Positions 7,764 to 17,280 of a stretch of 64,000 nucleotides of DNA are shown piece after piece. Location: assembly GCA_039030715.1 (NCBI GenBank), contig JBCCDU010000004.1, positions 37,667-101,666 of the forward strand. Direction: 5' to 3'. A program made the translations under genes and the position numbers. This DNA comes from Thermohalobaculum sp039030715. GTDB lineage: Bacteria; Pseudomonadota; Alphaproteobacteria; Rhodobacterales; Rhodobacteraceae. The first letter of the stretch is position 1, and every line of letters begins with the position of its first letter. A model generated the notes under the pieces. It was not told where the DNA came from. It saw only the letters and a list, made by a program, of their open reading frames with translations, and made no database searches.

Positions 7764-10700
7764 CTATTCTGCGGCGCGCAGCAGCGTTTGCGGTTCTGGA
7801 CCTTCGTCCCAGATCAGCGTTGTCCCCGGGGAGGCCTTGCGCAGGGCGCGCGTGAGGCGGCGGTCGCGCCAGTAGGGGCTGGTGCCGGTCATCGTCGCGG
7901 CGATCATTCGGACCGATGCATAGCAGCCAAGCGTTGCCCATTCGCGGATCGCCAGTGCAGCTGGTGTGACCAGCAGGGTGAGCAGTGTGGCGACGCCCAG
8001 CCCCCAGACAACGGCTGTTGCAAGCTGAGTCCACCAGAGTGCGGTGGGTGCGCCGAAGGAGATCTGACCGTTGGCGAAGTCCAGGCTCATCGCGAACATC
8101 ATCGGGGTCAGGCCCGCCATCGTGGTGATCGTGGTCAGAAGGACCGGACGAATCCGCGCCTCCGCCGTGCGCACGATCGCTTCCAGTCTGTCCATGCGTT
8201 TTGCGAATTCCTGGAACGTGTCGATCAGCACGATGTTGTTGTTCACCACAATGCCGGCCAGCGCGACGATGCCTGTGCCGGTCATGATAATCGAGAACTT
8301 CTGATCCATGACCAGCATCCCGATCAGCACGCCAGCAACCGACATCACCACGGCGGAGAGGACCAGCACGGCGTTGTAGACCGAGTTGAACTGCGCCAGG
8401 AGGATCACGAACATCAGCCCCAGCGCTCCGGCGAAGGCTTTGGTCAGGAAGGCCTGGCTTTCCTGCTGTTCCTCCCAATCGCCGACGAAGCGCGCGGAGA
8501 CGCTGGTGGGGAAGGGTTGTTCCTCCTCCACCCAGGCCTGCAACTCTGCAATTTTCTCGTTTTCCGATGTGTTGGCATCGACCTCCGCCCGGATTAGGAA
8601 ATAGCGCTCGGTATCGCGGCGGCTGATCTCGGCCAGTTTGGGTACCGGCTTGCGGGTGATGAAATTGGCGAGCGGTACCAGACCGCGATCGGTGGAGATG
8701 CGCAGCTCGTCCAGCGTGGAAAGGTTGCGGTCTTCCCGCGGGAACCTGGCGCGGATGTCGATTTCCTCATCCAGATCGTCCGGACGATAGGTGTCGAGCG
8801 TGGCGCCCCGCGTCACGAATTGCACCATCGGGCCTACCGTGGCGATATCGGCCCCATAGCGACCGGCGGTCGCGCGATCCACGGTGATCTGCCATTCGAT
8901 GCCGGGCAGGGGGCGGGTGTCGTCGATCTCGACCAGCCCCTCGGTGTTCTCGAAGCGCGCGCGGGCGATTGCGGCGGACTCCAGCAGCTCCTCCCAGGTG
9001 TTGGAGCGGATCTCGAGCTGGATCGGTTTGCCCTGCTGCGGCCCGTCCTCCTGAATGAAAACCTCGGTCTTTATACCGGGCAGGTCTGCGATCTGGGCGC
9101 GGACCTGGTCGACGATCTCCTCGCCCGGGCCGCGTTTGCGCCAGTTCACCAGTTCGAATTGCAACTGGCCGATGGCATCGCGCGGGCCACCGGTGCCGCC
9201 GGTGGTCAGCCCACCCTCGCCAGAGAAAGCGAAGGTCGAGGCGATGCCGGGTACGTTCAGCACCCTCTCCTCGACCATGCGGACCAGTCGATCGCGTTCC
9301 TCCAGGCTGTTGTTGCCGCGCGCCCGGACATAGACGATCACACGAGTCGGATCGGTCTCGACGAAGAATTCCGTACCGTTCTGGTTCTTGCCATAGTAGC
9401 TCATCACCCCCGCGACCGAGACGATGGCGACGATCAGCGCCACGACCGGGCCGACCGGGTTTTTCACGATGAGGCTGACGAGGTGGCCAAAGGTCGAGCG
9501 GCGATAGAGCCCGTCGCGCTGTTTGCGCTTGCGCGGTCCAAAGGCGAGCCAGATAACCAGCAGCAGCAAGGCAGGCGCCAGGAATGCCATCGGGGCCTGG
9601 GGTGTCTGACTGATGAGCGAGATCCAGACCACGCCGACCACTGCAAAGGTCGCGATGATCAACATTTTCGTGCGCAGCGACGCCTCGCGGAGGGCGCTGA
9701 CCCAGGTGTCGCCCAGGCGCGTGATCCGCCCGGCAATCCCGCCGAGGACGGGTAGAAAGATCAGCGCCACGATCAGCGAGGCGCTGAGCACGAAGATCAA
9801 AGTAACCGGCAACTGCCCCATAAACTCTCCCGGCATACCAGGCCAGAAAATCATCGGCAGGAAGGCGCAGAGCGTTGTCGCCGTGGATGCGGTGATCGGC
9901 CAAAACATCCGCTTGGCGGCGGCCGTATAGGCCTTCATCGGGCCTTCGCCCTCCTTGATCCGCTTGTCGGCATATTCGACCACCACAATGGCGCCATCGA
10001 CCAGCATCCCCACGGCCAGGATCAGCCCGAACATGGTCATGTTGCTGACCGTCATGCCCAAGGCACCCATCAGCCCGAAGCTGAGCAGGAAGGAGCAGGG
10101 CACGGCAATCCCAACCAGCAGAGACGAGCGGAAGCCGAGCGAGGCAAGTACGACCAGCATCACAAGGATCACTGCGGTCATGACGGAGCTTTCGAGCTGC
10201 CCGATCATATCGACCACTTCGCGGCTCTCGTCCATGGCGATGTCCAGGGCAACGGCGTCGCGCAGAGGCTGGGGCCACTTCGCGGTTTCCTCCGCCACAA
10301 CCGCCCGCACTGCGGTGACGGTGTCGATGATATTCTCGCCGATCCGCTTCGAGATCTGGAGCGAGATCGACTTCTCACCATTGTATCTCGCACGGCCCTC
10401 CGGATCCTCGAAGGTGCGGCGGATATCCGCAACATCCGACAGGCGCACGATACGGTCACCGCTGATCTTGATTGGCAGACCATGGACATCCTCGACCGTC
10501 TCGAAGGCGCCTGGCACCGAGACCGAGAATTCCGCAGTCCCGTTTTCGACCGCGCCCGCTGCGACCAGGATGTTGTTTCGGTCGATCACGTTCAGCAATT
10601 CGGTCGTGGTGACGTTGTAGCTTTCCAGCCGAAGCGGGTCGATTTCGACCTCGATCATCTCGTCGCGATGGCCTTCGAGCGAGACCTCGAGAACACTCGG

Positions 10701-11201
10701 CACTGCTTCGAGCGCGCGCTGCATGTCCTTGGCGAGTTTGGTCAGGGTTCGCTCCGGCGCTTCGCCCGACAGCGAGATCGTCACAACAGGGAACTCGCTG
10801 AGATTGACCTCGAATATCGTGGCTTCTTCGGCGTCTTCCGGGAATTCAGCTTCGGCCTGATCCAGCTTGTCGCGCACATCGGCCAGAACCGCCTGTTTGT
10901 CCCAGCCGAAATCAAATTCCAGCAGGATCGAGGCGTGGTTCTCGGTCGCGATGCCGGTCATCTCCTCGAGTCCCTCGATACCGCGCATTTCGGTCTCGAG
11001 CGGTTTGACGATCAGGCGTTCGGCATCGATAGCGGAAATCCCGGGCAGCGGCACCGAGATATAGAGGACCGGGATATCGATATTCGGCGCGCCCTCCTTG
11101 GGCAGCGAGATATAGCTTATGATCCCTGCGGCGACCGAAATTACAACGAAGGCCAGCACCATGCGGGCCCGTTCGCTGCACCAGTCGATTATGCCAGTCA
11201 T
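7764..11201 (-). CDS. RND efflux transporter, inner-membrane permease (AcrB-like)
   Basis: 1145 residues, the normal size for a proton-driven RND pump. It shows one TM after the N-terminus (about 13-33), a large periplasmic loop, a TM block with the motif GMLVDGAIVVVE in TM4, and the repeated second half with its own periplasmic loop and TM block (GTGIVALAGIVVNNNIVLIDTF). TM4 has one Asp (VDG) where AcrB has VDD. The ATG at 11201 overlaps the stop of the membrane-fusion gene as ATGA, so the two are translationally coupled. The outer-membrane channel is not encoded nearby. Substrate unknown; the class exports hydrophobic compounds more often than metals. Confidence 0.93.
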   Translation of the reverse strand: MTGIIDWCSERARMVLAFVVISVAAGIISYISLPKEGAPNIDIPVLYISVPLPGISAIDAERLIVKPLETEMRGIEGLEEMTGIATENHASILLEFDFGWDKQAVLADVRDKLDQAEAEFPEDAEEATIFEVNLSEFPVVTISLSGEAPERTLTKLAKDMQRALEAVPSVLEVSLEGHRDEMIEVEIDPLRLESYNVTTTELLNVIDRNNILVAAGAVENGTAEFSVSVPGAFETVEDVHGLPIKISGDRIVRLSDVADIRRTFEDPEGRARYNGEKSISLQISKRIGENIIDTVTAVRAVVAEETAKWPQPLRDAVALDIAMDESREVVDMIGQLESSVMTAVILVMLVVLASLGFRSSLLVGIAVPCSFLLSFGLMGALGMTVSNMTMFGLILAVGMLVDGAIVVVEYADKRIKEGEGPMKAYTAAAKRMFWPITASTATTLCAFLPMIFWPGMPGEFMGQLPVTLIFVLSASLIVALIFLPVLGGIAGRITRLGDTWVSALREASLRTKMLIIATFAVVGVVWISLISQTPQAPMAFLAPALLLLVIWLAFGPRKRKQRDGLYRRSTFGHLVSLIVKNPVGPVVALIVAIVSVAGVMSYYGKNQNGTEFFVETDPTRVIVYVRARGNNSLEERDRLVRMVEERVLNVPGIASTFAFSGEGGLTTGGTGGPRDAIGQLQFELVNWRKRGPGEEIVDQVRAQIADLPGIKTEVFIQEDGPQQGKPIQLEIRSNTWEELLESAAIARARFENTEGLVEIDDTRPLPGIEWQITVDRATAGRYGADIATVGPMVQFVTRGATLDTYRPDDLDEEIDIRARFPREDRNLSTLDELRISTDRGLVPLANFITRKPVPKLAEISRRDTERYFLIRAEVDANTSENEKIAELQAWVEEEQPFPTSVSARFVGDWEEQQESQAFLTKAFAGALGLMFVILLAQFNSVYNAVLVLSAVVMSVAGVLIGMLVMDQKFSIIMTGTGIVALAGIVVNNNIVLIDTFQEFAKRMDRLEAIVRTAEARIRPVLLTTITTMAGLTPMMFAMSLDFANGQISFGAPTALWWTQLATAVVWGLGVATLLTLLVTPAALAIREWATLGCYASVRMIAATMTGTSPYWRDRRLTRALRKASPGTTLIWDEGPEPQTLLRAAE

Positions 11202-12313
11202 CCCAGATCGTCCCAACTGATCCGTACGGGCTCGATTTCGCGACCGTCGCGGACGAACTCTTGCCCAACAACGATGACCTCGGCGCGCTCGGGCAGGCCC
11301 GAGACCCAGACCCCCGTTGGGTCATCGCGCAGAATGGTGACCGGGAGGAAGCGCGCTTTCGTTCCTTCGGCAATACGCAGGCCCACGCGACCTTGATCGT
11401 CGAGGGTCAGCGCGGATTGCGGGATGAGATGCGCGGTGCGTGCCGGCAGATCTACCATGATTTCGGCTGTCATACCGTCGCGCAGGCGTGCCTCTGGATT
11501 GGCCAGTGTGACTTCGATCAGATACGTGCGGGTGTCTTCGTCGGCCATGCGGCTGATGAAGGTGATCTCTCCCTGGGTCTCCATCCCGTTAATCAGCCGG
11601 GCTTTGGCGTCGCCGCCCACTTCGATCTGGTCGATGCTCTGTTCGCCGACATAGCCGGTTGCCTTGACGACATGCAGGTCGATCACGGTCGCGCAGGTTG
11701 CGCCCGGAGCCAGACGGGCGCCCAGCTCTGCCGTATCGGTTTCGAGGATGCCGTCGAAGGGCGCTCGGATCTGCAGCTTCTGGATATCCCATTTCACCAG
11801 GTCCACGGCGGCCTGGGCCGCGCGCAGATCTGCGGAGCGGGCGATGCGCGTTGTCTCGGCCCCGAAACCGCGTTCGCTGAGGCGGTCCGCGGCCTGAAAA
11901 TCGGCCTCCGCACGGGCCAGTTGCGCCTCGGCCTCGCGCAATTGTGCAGCGCGCGTACCCGCCGAAAGCTCGCAAAGGAGCTGTCCAGCGGTGACTTCCG
12001 AGCCCCGACGGAGCGGTTGCGAGATAACGATTCCGGTTGTTTCGGCGGGCACATGCACGGTGCGGTTGGCCTCGGTCCGGCCCCGAACCACCAGTTCGGC
12101 GGCGGCTTGCTGTGCCTCGGTCTCCAGCACCATAACAGGAACGGGTCGCAGGGGCTCGACTGGTTCAGGTTCGATTTCCTGAGATATTTCAGTATCTTCC
12201 GCGCCAGATATTCGCGCGTTCAACGCGGCGACTTGCGCCGGATCGCGCAACAGAAACCAATATGCGAGCGCCGAGACGAGCGCGAGTGCAAGCAGTAGCG
12301 GGCCGAAGCGCAT
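11198..12313 (-). CDS. RND efflux periplasmic adaptor (HlyD/AcrA family)
   Basis: 371 residues. An N-terminal TM/signal anchor (about 5-20) is followed by a variable linker, then the biotinyl-lipoyl-like half motifs, an alpha-hairpin rich in Ala, Glu and Arg (about 120-180), the second lipoyl half (IRAPFDGILETDTAELGARL) and beta-barrel segments. It bridges the inner-membrane pump and an outer-membrane channel. The start ATG has AGGA 6 nt upstream on the minus strand. It is the first gene of the two-gene efflux operon; its promoter must lie in the 170 bp shared with panB, where there is a candidate operator. Confidence 0.92.
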   Translation of the reverse strand: MRFGPLLLALALVSALAYWFLLRDPAQVAALNARISGAEDTEISQEIEPEPVEPLRPVPVMVLETEAQQAAAELVVRGRTEANRTVHVPAETTGIVISQPLRRGSEVTAGQLLCELSAGTRAAQLREAEAQLARAEADFQAADRLSERGFGAETTRIARSADLRAAQAAVDLVKWDIQKLQIRAPFDGILETDTAELGARLAPGATCATVIDLHVVKATGYVGEQSIDQIEVGGDAKARLINGMETQGEITFISRMADEDTRTYLIEVTLANPEARLRDGMTAEIMVDLPARTAHLIPQSALTLDDQGRVGLRIAEGTKARFLPVTILRDDPTGVWVSGLPERAEVIVVGQEFVRDGREIEPVRISWDDLG

Positions 12314-12374
12314 GAGACGTCCTGATCCCTCTGATCCATTCGGAGTTCCACGTTACAATATAGCAGTTTCCTGT

Positions 12375-12392
12375 CGTCAACAAAGGTTGACG
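12375..12392. promoter_or_regulatory. Candidate operator, inverted repeat between efflux operon and panB
   Basis: Perfect inverted repeat CGTCAAC-AAAG-GTTGACG, inside a wider imperfect repeat ATAGCA (12360-12365) ... TGCTAT (12399-12404). It lies 62 bp upstream of the adaptor start. Efflux operons of this kind are often under a TetR-family repressor that binds such a repeat, but no regulator gene is adjacent, so this is inference. Confidence 0.5.
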
Positions 12393-12482
12393 CAACGTTG
12401 CTATGCGCGGTGTGCAAGCGGTGCGCTCGCTTGCGATCCGCAGGCGAATCGCGCTACCGCCAACGTAAAAGGGAGGACCCTG

Positions 12483-13337
12483 ATGTCCACACGCTCGACC
12501 ATCTCCAAGAAGGCCGCGATCACCGACCCCGATACAAGGCCACGCAGACGCATGACAGTGCCGGATTTCATGGCGCGCAAGGGCGGCGATCCTTTGGTCT
12601 GTCTGACCTCCTATACCGCCCATGTGGCGCATATCTGCGAGCAGGTCTGCGATCTGCTGCTGGTTGGAGACAGTCTGGGCATGGTGATCCACGGCATGCC
12701 CAACACGCTGGGGGTGACGCTGGAGCATATGATTATGCACGGCCAGGCGGTGGTACGCGGGGCGGAAAAGGCGCTGGTCGTGGTCGATATGCCCTTCGGC
12801 AGTTTCGAGGAATCCAACGAGGTCGCGTTCCGCAACGCCTCGCGTGTCGTGAAGGAAACCGGCTGCCACGCCGTGAAGCTGGAGGGCGGGGTCGAGATGG
12901 CGCCCACCATCCGCTATCTCGCCAGCCGTGGGATCCCGGTTATGGCGCATATCGGCCTGATGCCCCAGGCGATGAACACGGCGGGAGGCTTCAAGGCGAT
13001 CCGCGACGAGGACAAATGGGATGCGGTGATCGCCGATGCCAAGGCGGTGGAGGAAGCCGGTGCCTTCTCAGTCGTGGTGGAGGGGGTTGCCGCCCCGCTG
13101 GCGGACAAGATTACCGCAGCTGTGAGTATTCCAACCATCGGCATCGGTGCCTCCGCCGGCTGTGACGGGCAGATCCTGGTTTTCGAGGACATGGTCGGAT
13201 TGCTGCCGCGCGTGCCCACCTTCGTCAAACGCTATGGCACGATGGAGGAGATGATGACCGCCGCGGTCCAGCAGTATGCCGATGAAGTGCGCGCCCGTAC
13301 CTTCCCGGCGGAGGAACACACCTACAAGAAGAAGTAG
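12483..13337 (+). CDS. panB: 3-methyl-2-oxobutanoate hydroxymethyltransferase
   Basis: 284 residues; transfers a hydroxymethyl group from methylene-tetrahydrofolate to alpha-ketoisovalerate to give ketopantoate, the first committed step to pantothenate and CoA. Family motifs are in order: metal-binding LLVGDSLGMV, VVVDMPFGSF, AVKLEGG, and the region with the catalytic Glu, SVVVEGV, followed by IPTIGIGASAGCDGQILV. ATG 12483 sits behind GGGAGGA at 12471-12477. A 24-residue basic N-terminal extension precedes the usual start. No panC is beside it. The next gene begins 3 bp after the stop. Confidence 0.94.
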   Translation: MSTRSTISKKAAITDPDTRPRRRMTVPDFMARKGGDPLVCLTSYTAHVAHICEQVCDLLLVGDSLGMVIHGMPNTLGVTLEHMIMHGQAVVRGAEKALVVVDMPFGSFEESNEVAFRNASRVVKETGCHAVKLEGGVEMAPTIRYLASRGIPVMAHIGLMPQAMNTAGGFKAIRDEDKWDAVIADAKAVEEAGAFSVVVEGVAAPLADKITAAVSIPTIGIGASAGCDGQILVFEDMVGLLPRVPTFVKRYGTMEEMMTAAVQQYADEVRARTFPAEEHTYKKK

Positions 13338-13340
13338 GCA

Positions 13341-13856
13341 GTGTATCCGGACGTCTATCTGCCGCTTGATCTGGACCTGCATCTGGCCTTTGGCGTTGTC
13401 GCGGTCTTTGTCTTTCTGGTGCTCGCAGTGATCGAGTTGGGCGTGCAAATGCGTCGTCTGTTCGGTCGGCTTGCGATGGAGATGGAGCGCCACGACCCGG
13501 CCCTGCTGGCCCATTGGGACTGGCCTCTGGTCGGAGCGCGCACCGGCTGGGGCGATCGGCGCCAGGTGCTGCGGCGCGAATTGATCGAGGCGCGGGTCTT
13601 TCTGTATGGCCTGCCCATCGAAAACGTATCCAAGGAAGCGCGTCGTCTGGCCCGCAAGTACCGGACGCTGAGCGGGCTCTGTCTGCTTCTTAGTCTGCTT
13701 TTTTGGTACGGCATTTTCGCCTACGAGGTTGGGCGTTATGGTTGGGACATATTCAACCTACTGGGCATTCTGGCGCCGGCCCTGGGCATGGCCGCGCTAT
13801 GGCTGCTGGTGCCCCGCTGGCCCCGGGATGTGAATTCGGGGAGGGAAGAAAAATGA
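13341..13856 (+). CDS. Membrane protein of unknown function
   Basis: 171 residues from a GTG at 13341, three bases after panB. One TM near residues 13-33, a cytoplasmic basic segment with many Arg and Glu (about 40-115), then two TM segments (about 113-130 and 138-158). The stop overlaps the start of the isochorismatase gene as ATGA, so it is translationally coupled to it. I do not recognise the family. The operon position between panB and a hydrolase says nothing certain about its job. Confidence 0.72.
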   Translation: MYPDVYLPLDLDLHLAFGVVAVFVFLVLAVIELGVQMRRLFGRLAMEMERHDPALLAHWDWPLVGARTGWGDRRQVLRRELIEARVFLYGLPIENVSKEARRLARKYRTLSGLCLLLSLLFWYGIFAYEVGRYGWDIFNLLGILAPALGMAALWLLVPRWPRDVNSGREEK

Positions 13857-14422
13857 ATCTGGCCGAGACCGCGCTGCTGGTTGTGGATGTTCAGATGGCC
13901 TTCGTCCTGCGTGACGCCAAAGGCGCGGCGCGCACGACGCGCGGGGCGGAGGAGGCGATTGCCCACCTGATCAAGGCTTTTCGCGAGGCGGGTGGGCAGG
14001 TGATCCACATCCACCACGACTCGACCGACCCGGACTCGGCCTTCAAGCTGGGTGCAGAGGGGGGCGAGGTTCAACCCTGCGCCGCGCCAGCACCGGGCGA
14101 GGCGATCTATGTCAAGCATGTCAATAGCGGCTTCATCGGCACGACGTTGGAGGCGGATCTGCGCCGTGATGGGATCTCGCATCTGGTGATTTGCGGCGCG
14201 ACGGCCAATCACTGTGTGGAGACGACAACTCGGATGGCGGGTAATCTAGGTTTTGACGCCTATCTCGTCGCTGACGCGGTCTGGGCCTATGACGCGACGG
14301 GCCCGGATGGCCGCAGCCATGCGCCGGAAGATGTGCTTTCGCTCACGCTCTCCAATCTCCACGAAGAGTTCGCGACGGTGGTGTCGAGCGGGCAGGTTAT
14401 GGGCCGCTTGGGCTTGGGCTGA
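13853..14422 (+). CDS. Isochorismatase-family cysteine hydrolase
   Basis: 189 residues. The cysteine-hydrolase triad of the family is visible: Asp in LLVVDVQMAF (near residue 12), Lys in IYVKHVNSGF, and the nucleophile in GATANHCVETT. The cis-peptide region before the Cys is also typical. Substrates in this superfamily include isochorismate, nicotinamide, N-carbamoylsarcosine and ureidoacrylate; none can be chosen here. ATG at 13853 overlaps the upstream stop (ATGA) and has GAGGGAAG just before it. The cytoplasmic location is inferred from absence of a signal peptide. Confidence 0.88.
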   Translation: MNLAETALLVVDVQMAFVLRDAKGAARTTRGAEEAIAHLIKAFREAGGQVIHIHHDSTDPDSAFKLGAEGGEVQPCAAPAPGEAIYVKHVNSGFIGTTLEADLRRDGISHLVICGATANHCVETTTRMAGNLGFDAYLVADAVWAYDATGPDGRSHAPEDVLSLTLSNLHEEFATVVSSGQVMGRLGLG

Positions 14423-14507
14423 CCGGCGGTTCAGGGGAGTGTGATTAGCGCTTCCCCCCGCGCCGCTTCGGCAATATGGTGCGCGCCGAAACGAACGGAG
14501 GCGGCGG

Positions 14508-15149
14508 GTGAGCGAGAGCGACAGTTTTATTCGCGAGGTGACCGAAGAGGTCGAGCGCGACCGGATGAACCGGCAGCTCAAGAAATGGGGGCCGTGGATT
14601 GCGGCCCTGATCTTGGCGATTGTCGGGGGCGTCGCGGCCTGGGATTGGCAAAAGGCACAGGATCGCGCGGCGGCGGAGGAGATCGGCCGCATTCTGCTGA
14701 GCGCGGATCTGATCGATCCCGAAGCGGCGACCGAGGCGCGGAGCGTACTGTCCGGCCCGCCTGCGATCCTGGCCGAATTGCGCCTGGCCGAGGCGCAGTT
14801 CGGGTCTGGAGATACCGAGGCGGCGATCGCGACCTATCTTGCGGTTTCGGAAAATCCGGAAGCATCCATCGCCTATCGCGATCTGGCGGCGCTGCGCGCG
14901 GCCCGGCTTCAGGCGGTGGCCGGCGATGCGGCGGAGGTGCTCGCAGCCATCGAACCCCTGACCGGGACCGACCGCCCGTATCGCCTGTTGGCGATGGAGT
15001 TGAAAGCCGGTCTGATGCTGAACCAGGGCGAGACCGACGCGGCCCATGCCCTGATGCGCGAAATCCTGGACGATCCGACGCGTCCCGGCGGCCTGGACCT
15101 TCGGCTTCGCGAGTTGCTGCAGGCCAGCGGTGGCAGTGTATCCGAATGA
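14508..15149 (+). CDS. YfgM-like tetratricopeptide membrane protein
   Basis: 213 residues from a GTG at 14508 with CGGAGG upstream. The N-terminal cytosolic stretch (about 1-25) is followed by one TM (about 28-45) and a periplasmic TPR-like alpha-helical region of Ala/Leu-rich repeats to the end. This is the layout of YfgM, a SecYEG-associated periplasmic-chaperone partner. The neighbour bamB supports the assignment, since yfgM-bamB-der is a conserved run; here der is displaced 5.7 kb downstream. Confidence 0.82.
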   Translation: MSESDSFIREVTEEVERDRMNRQLKKWGPWIAALILAIVGGVAAWDWQKAQDRAAAEEIGRILLSADLIDPEAATEARSVLSGPPAILAELRLAEAQFGSGDTEAAIATYLAVSENPEASIAYRDLAALRAARLQAVAGDAAEVLAAIEPLTGTDRPYRLLAMELKAGLMLNQGETDAAHALMREILDDPTRPGGLDLRLRELLQASGGSVSE

Positions 15150-15165
15150 GCGAGTGGAGCAGGTG

Positions 15166-16482
15166 ATGGGCGGTTTCTTGACCGGGATGCGTGCGACTTC
15201 GCTGCTGGTGGCGGCATTGACATTGGCCGGTTGTGGCCTGTTTGACGAGGACGACCGGTTGGAGGGCGAGCGCATCAAGCTGCGCGAGCAGGACCGTGAA
15301 AGCGCCGCGCGTCAGACGATCCGCGCACCGCTTTCGGCCCCCGTTGCGCTATCTGAATGGACGCAGACCAATGGCCGGGCGGCCCATAACAGCGGCAATA
15401 TCGCGGGCCCGGCCAACCCTCAGATCGTCTGGCGCGTCGATGCGGGGACCGGCAACAGCGACGAAAGCTGGATCACCTCACCTCCCATCGTGGCCGGCGG
15501 TGCGGTGCTTGTCCTGGATGCGGAGGCGCGGTTGAGCGCATTCGACGCAGCCTCCGGCGCAGACCGCTGGCGCACCGATCTGTCGCCCGAGGGCGAGGAT
15601 GGCGACGAAGGTTTCGGCGGCGGTCTGGCAGCCGAAGGCAACGCCGTCTTCGCGACCACCGGGTTCGGTGAAGTGCTGGCTTTGAACATCACCGATGGCG
15701 AGATTATCTGGCGCAAGCGCTTTAACGCGCCGTTCCGCGCGCCGCCCAGCGTGGCCAACGGCGTGATCGTCGCGGTCACGCGCGACAATCAGAGCTTCGC
15801 GCTCAGCGCAAGCTCCGGCGACGTGCTTTGGCGGCATCAGGGCATCGCCTCCGATGCCGGGCTTTTGGGCGGGGCCAGTCCTGCAATGGCGGGGGGGCTC
15901 GTTGTGCTGCCCTATGCCTCTGGCGAGATGCTGGGTGTGGATATCGGATCGGGTCGCCCGATCTGGAGCGCGGTTCTGACCGGCGGACGGCGCGGCCTGG
16001 CGCGCGCCTCGATCACCGATCTGACCGGCGACCCGGTCATCGCCGGACCGTTCGTGCTTGCCGCCAATCAGAGCGGCCGGATGGTCGCGATCGAGGGGCG
16101 CAGCGGCAACCGCGTCTGGACCCGGGTCATCGGCGCGATCCGCCCGCTTTGGCCCGTTGGCGACACGCTGTTCCTGATGAGCGATCTGTCGGAGCTGACG
16201 CGGATCAGTCTGCGTGATGGCTCCACCCTCTGGCGCACGCCTCTGCCCGCTTTCGAGGACGAGGAGGATCAGGAGGATCCGATCACTTATTCCGGGCCGG
16301 TCGTCGTGTCGGGCAAGGTGCTGGTGACCGATAGCCTGGGCAATCTCTGGTCCTTCGACGGCGTTTCGGGTGAGGGTCAGGTGATCGCCGACATTCCCGG
16401 CGGGTCGCATACTGGCCCTGTGGCTGCGGGCAACACCATCTATGTTCTCGGTGACGACGGCGATCTGGTCGCGCTGCGCTGA
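15166..16482 (+). CDS. bamB: Outer membrane assembly lipoprotein BamB
   Basis: 438 residues. PQQ-like eight-bladed beta-propeller; in the BAM complex it helps deliver outer-membrane proteins to BamA. The signal peptide ends in a lipobox TLAGC with Cys23 as the lipidated residue. Propeller repeats are seen as DAASGADRWRTDL, NITDGEIIWRKRF, SASSGDVLWRHQG, DIGSGRPIWSAVL and RDGSTLWRTPLP. I chose ATG 15166 (GGAGCAGG upstream) rather than the open-frame GTG at 15130, which overlaps the upstream gene and gives no better leader. ATG 15187 is an alternative start. Confidence 0.92.
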   Translation: MGGFLTGMRATSLLVAALTLAGCGLFDEDDRLEGERIKLREQDRESAARQTIRAPLSAPVALSEWTQTNGRAAHNSGNIAGPANPQIVWRVDAGTGNSDESWITSPPIVAGGAVLVLDAEARLSAFDAASGADRWRTDLSPEGEDGDEGFGGGLAAEGNAVFATTGFGEVLALNITDGEIIWRKRFNAPFRAPPSVANGVIVAVTRDNQSFALSASSGDVLWRHQGIASDAGLLGGASPAMAGGLVVLPYASGEMLGVDIGSGRPIWSAVLTGGRRGLARASITDLTGDPVIAGPFVLAANQSGRMVAIEGRSGNRVWTRVIGAIRPLWPVGDTLFLMSDLSELTRISLRDGSTLWRTPLPAFEDEEDQEDPITYSGPVVVSGKVLVTDSLGNLWSFDGVSGEGQVIADIPGGSHTGPVAAGNTIYVLGDDGDLVALR

Positions 16483-16488
16483 CCCGTC

Positions 16489-17280
16489 TCAGCCGCGTTG
16501 TGCCATCCGGGCCAACCCCGACAGCGCAAACATCATGCTGGCCGCAACCACGATGGTCGGGCCGCTGGGCGTGTCCCAGAGATAGGAAACCCGCAGGCCG
16601 ACCAGAACCGCAACCATGCCTGCGATGCTGGCAATCACGGCCATGGCTTCCGGCGTGCGGGCCAGGGCGCGTGCTGTGGCTGCGGGGATGATCAACATCG
16701 CCGTGATCAGCAGTGCCCCCACCACCTTCAACGCAACTGCCACCACAATCGCCAGGGCGAGGGTTAGGATCAGGCGCTCGCGCGCGGGATCGATGCCGTT
16801 GGCAAAGGCAAGCTCAGGGCTTAACGTCGCGGTCAGCAGACCCGACCAGCGCAGGCATAGAAGGGCCAACACCAGCCCGGCTCCCCCCCAGATCACCGCC
16901 AGATCGCGTGTGCCCACGGTAAGGATCTCGCCAAACAGATAAGCCTCCAAGTCGATGCCGGGGCCTGAGGTCAGCGAGACCGCGACCAATCCCAGGGCCA
17001 AGGCCGCGTGAGCGGCAACCCCCAGAAGCGTGTCCATCGCAAAACTGCGCCCATCCAGGGCCGAGACGCTCAGCGCCATGACGATAGCAACGGTGAGCAC
17101 GCCGACGAAAATCGAAATCGAAAAGCCAAGCGCCAGGGCTACGCCCAGAATAGCCGCATGAGCTGTCGCATCGCCGAAATACGCCATGCGCCGCCAGACC
17201 ACAAAACAGCCGAGCGGACCCGCGGCCAGCGCCACGCCAAAGCCCGCGAGAGCCGCGCGGATCAGAAAGTCCTCCGGCAT
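16489..17280 (-). CDS. znuB: Zinc ABC transporter permease
   Basis: 263 residues with about 8-9 TM segments, of the ABC-3 family of metal permeases. The motif RRMAYFGDATAHAAILGVALA near residue 30-50 and the C-terminal ALLITAMLIIPAATARALA are typical of ZnuB. The ATG at 17280 overlaps the znuC stop by one base (TGATG), so the pair is translationally coupled. It ends 6 bp from the convergent bamB stop. It forms the membrane channel of the zinc importer with ZnuC and the periplasmic ZnuA encoded divergently. Confidence 0.94.
   Translation of the reverse strand: MPEDFLIRAALAGFGVALAAGPLGCFVVWRRMAYFGDATAHAAILGVALALGFSISIFVGVLTVAIVMALSVSALDGRSFAMDTLLGVAAHAALALGLVAVSLTSGPGIDLEAYLFGEILTVGTRDLAVIWGGAGLVLALLCLRWSGLLTATLSPELAFANGIDPARERLILTLALAIVVAVALKVVGALLITAMLIIPAATARALARTPEAMAVIASIAGMVAVLVGLRVSYLWDTPSGPTIVVAASMMFALSGLARMAQRG

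Noticed and set aside
5836..8478. 880-codon open frame on the minus strand
   Set aside because: Shadow of the ABC exporter and RND genes; Arg/His/Asp-rich low-complexity translation, no family motif.
8767..10278. 503-codon minus-strand frame inside the RND gene
   Set aside because: Same strand as the RND permease but in another frame; Arg/Pro/Gly-rich shadow with no motif.
14423..14507. Imperfect hairpin near 14435-14460 as terminator after the isochorismatase gene
   Set aside because: Stem has a mismatch, no T-tract, and the next gene is close on the same strand.
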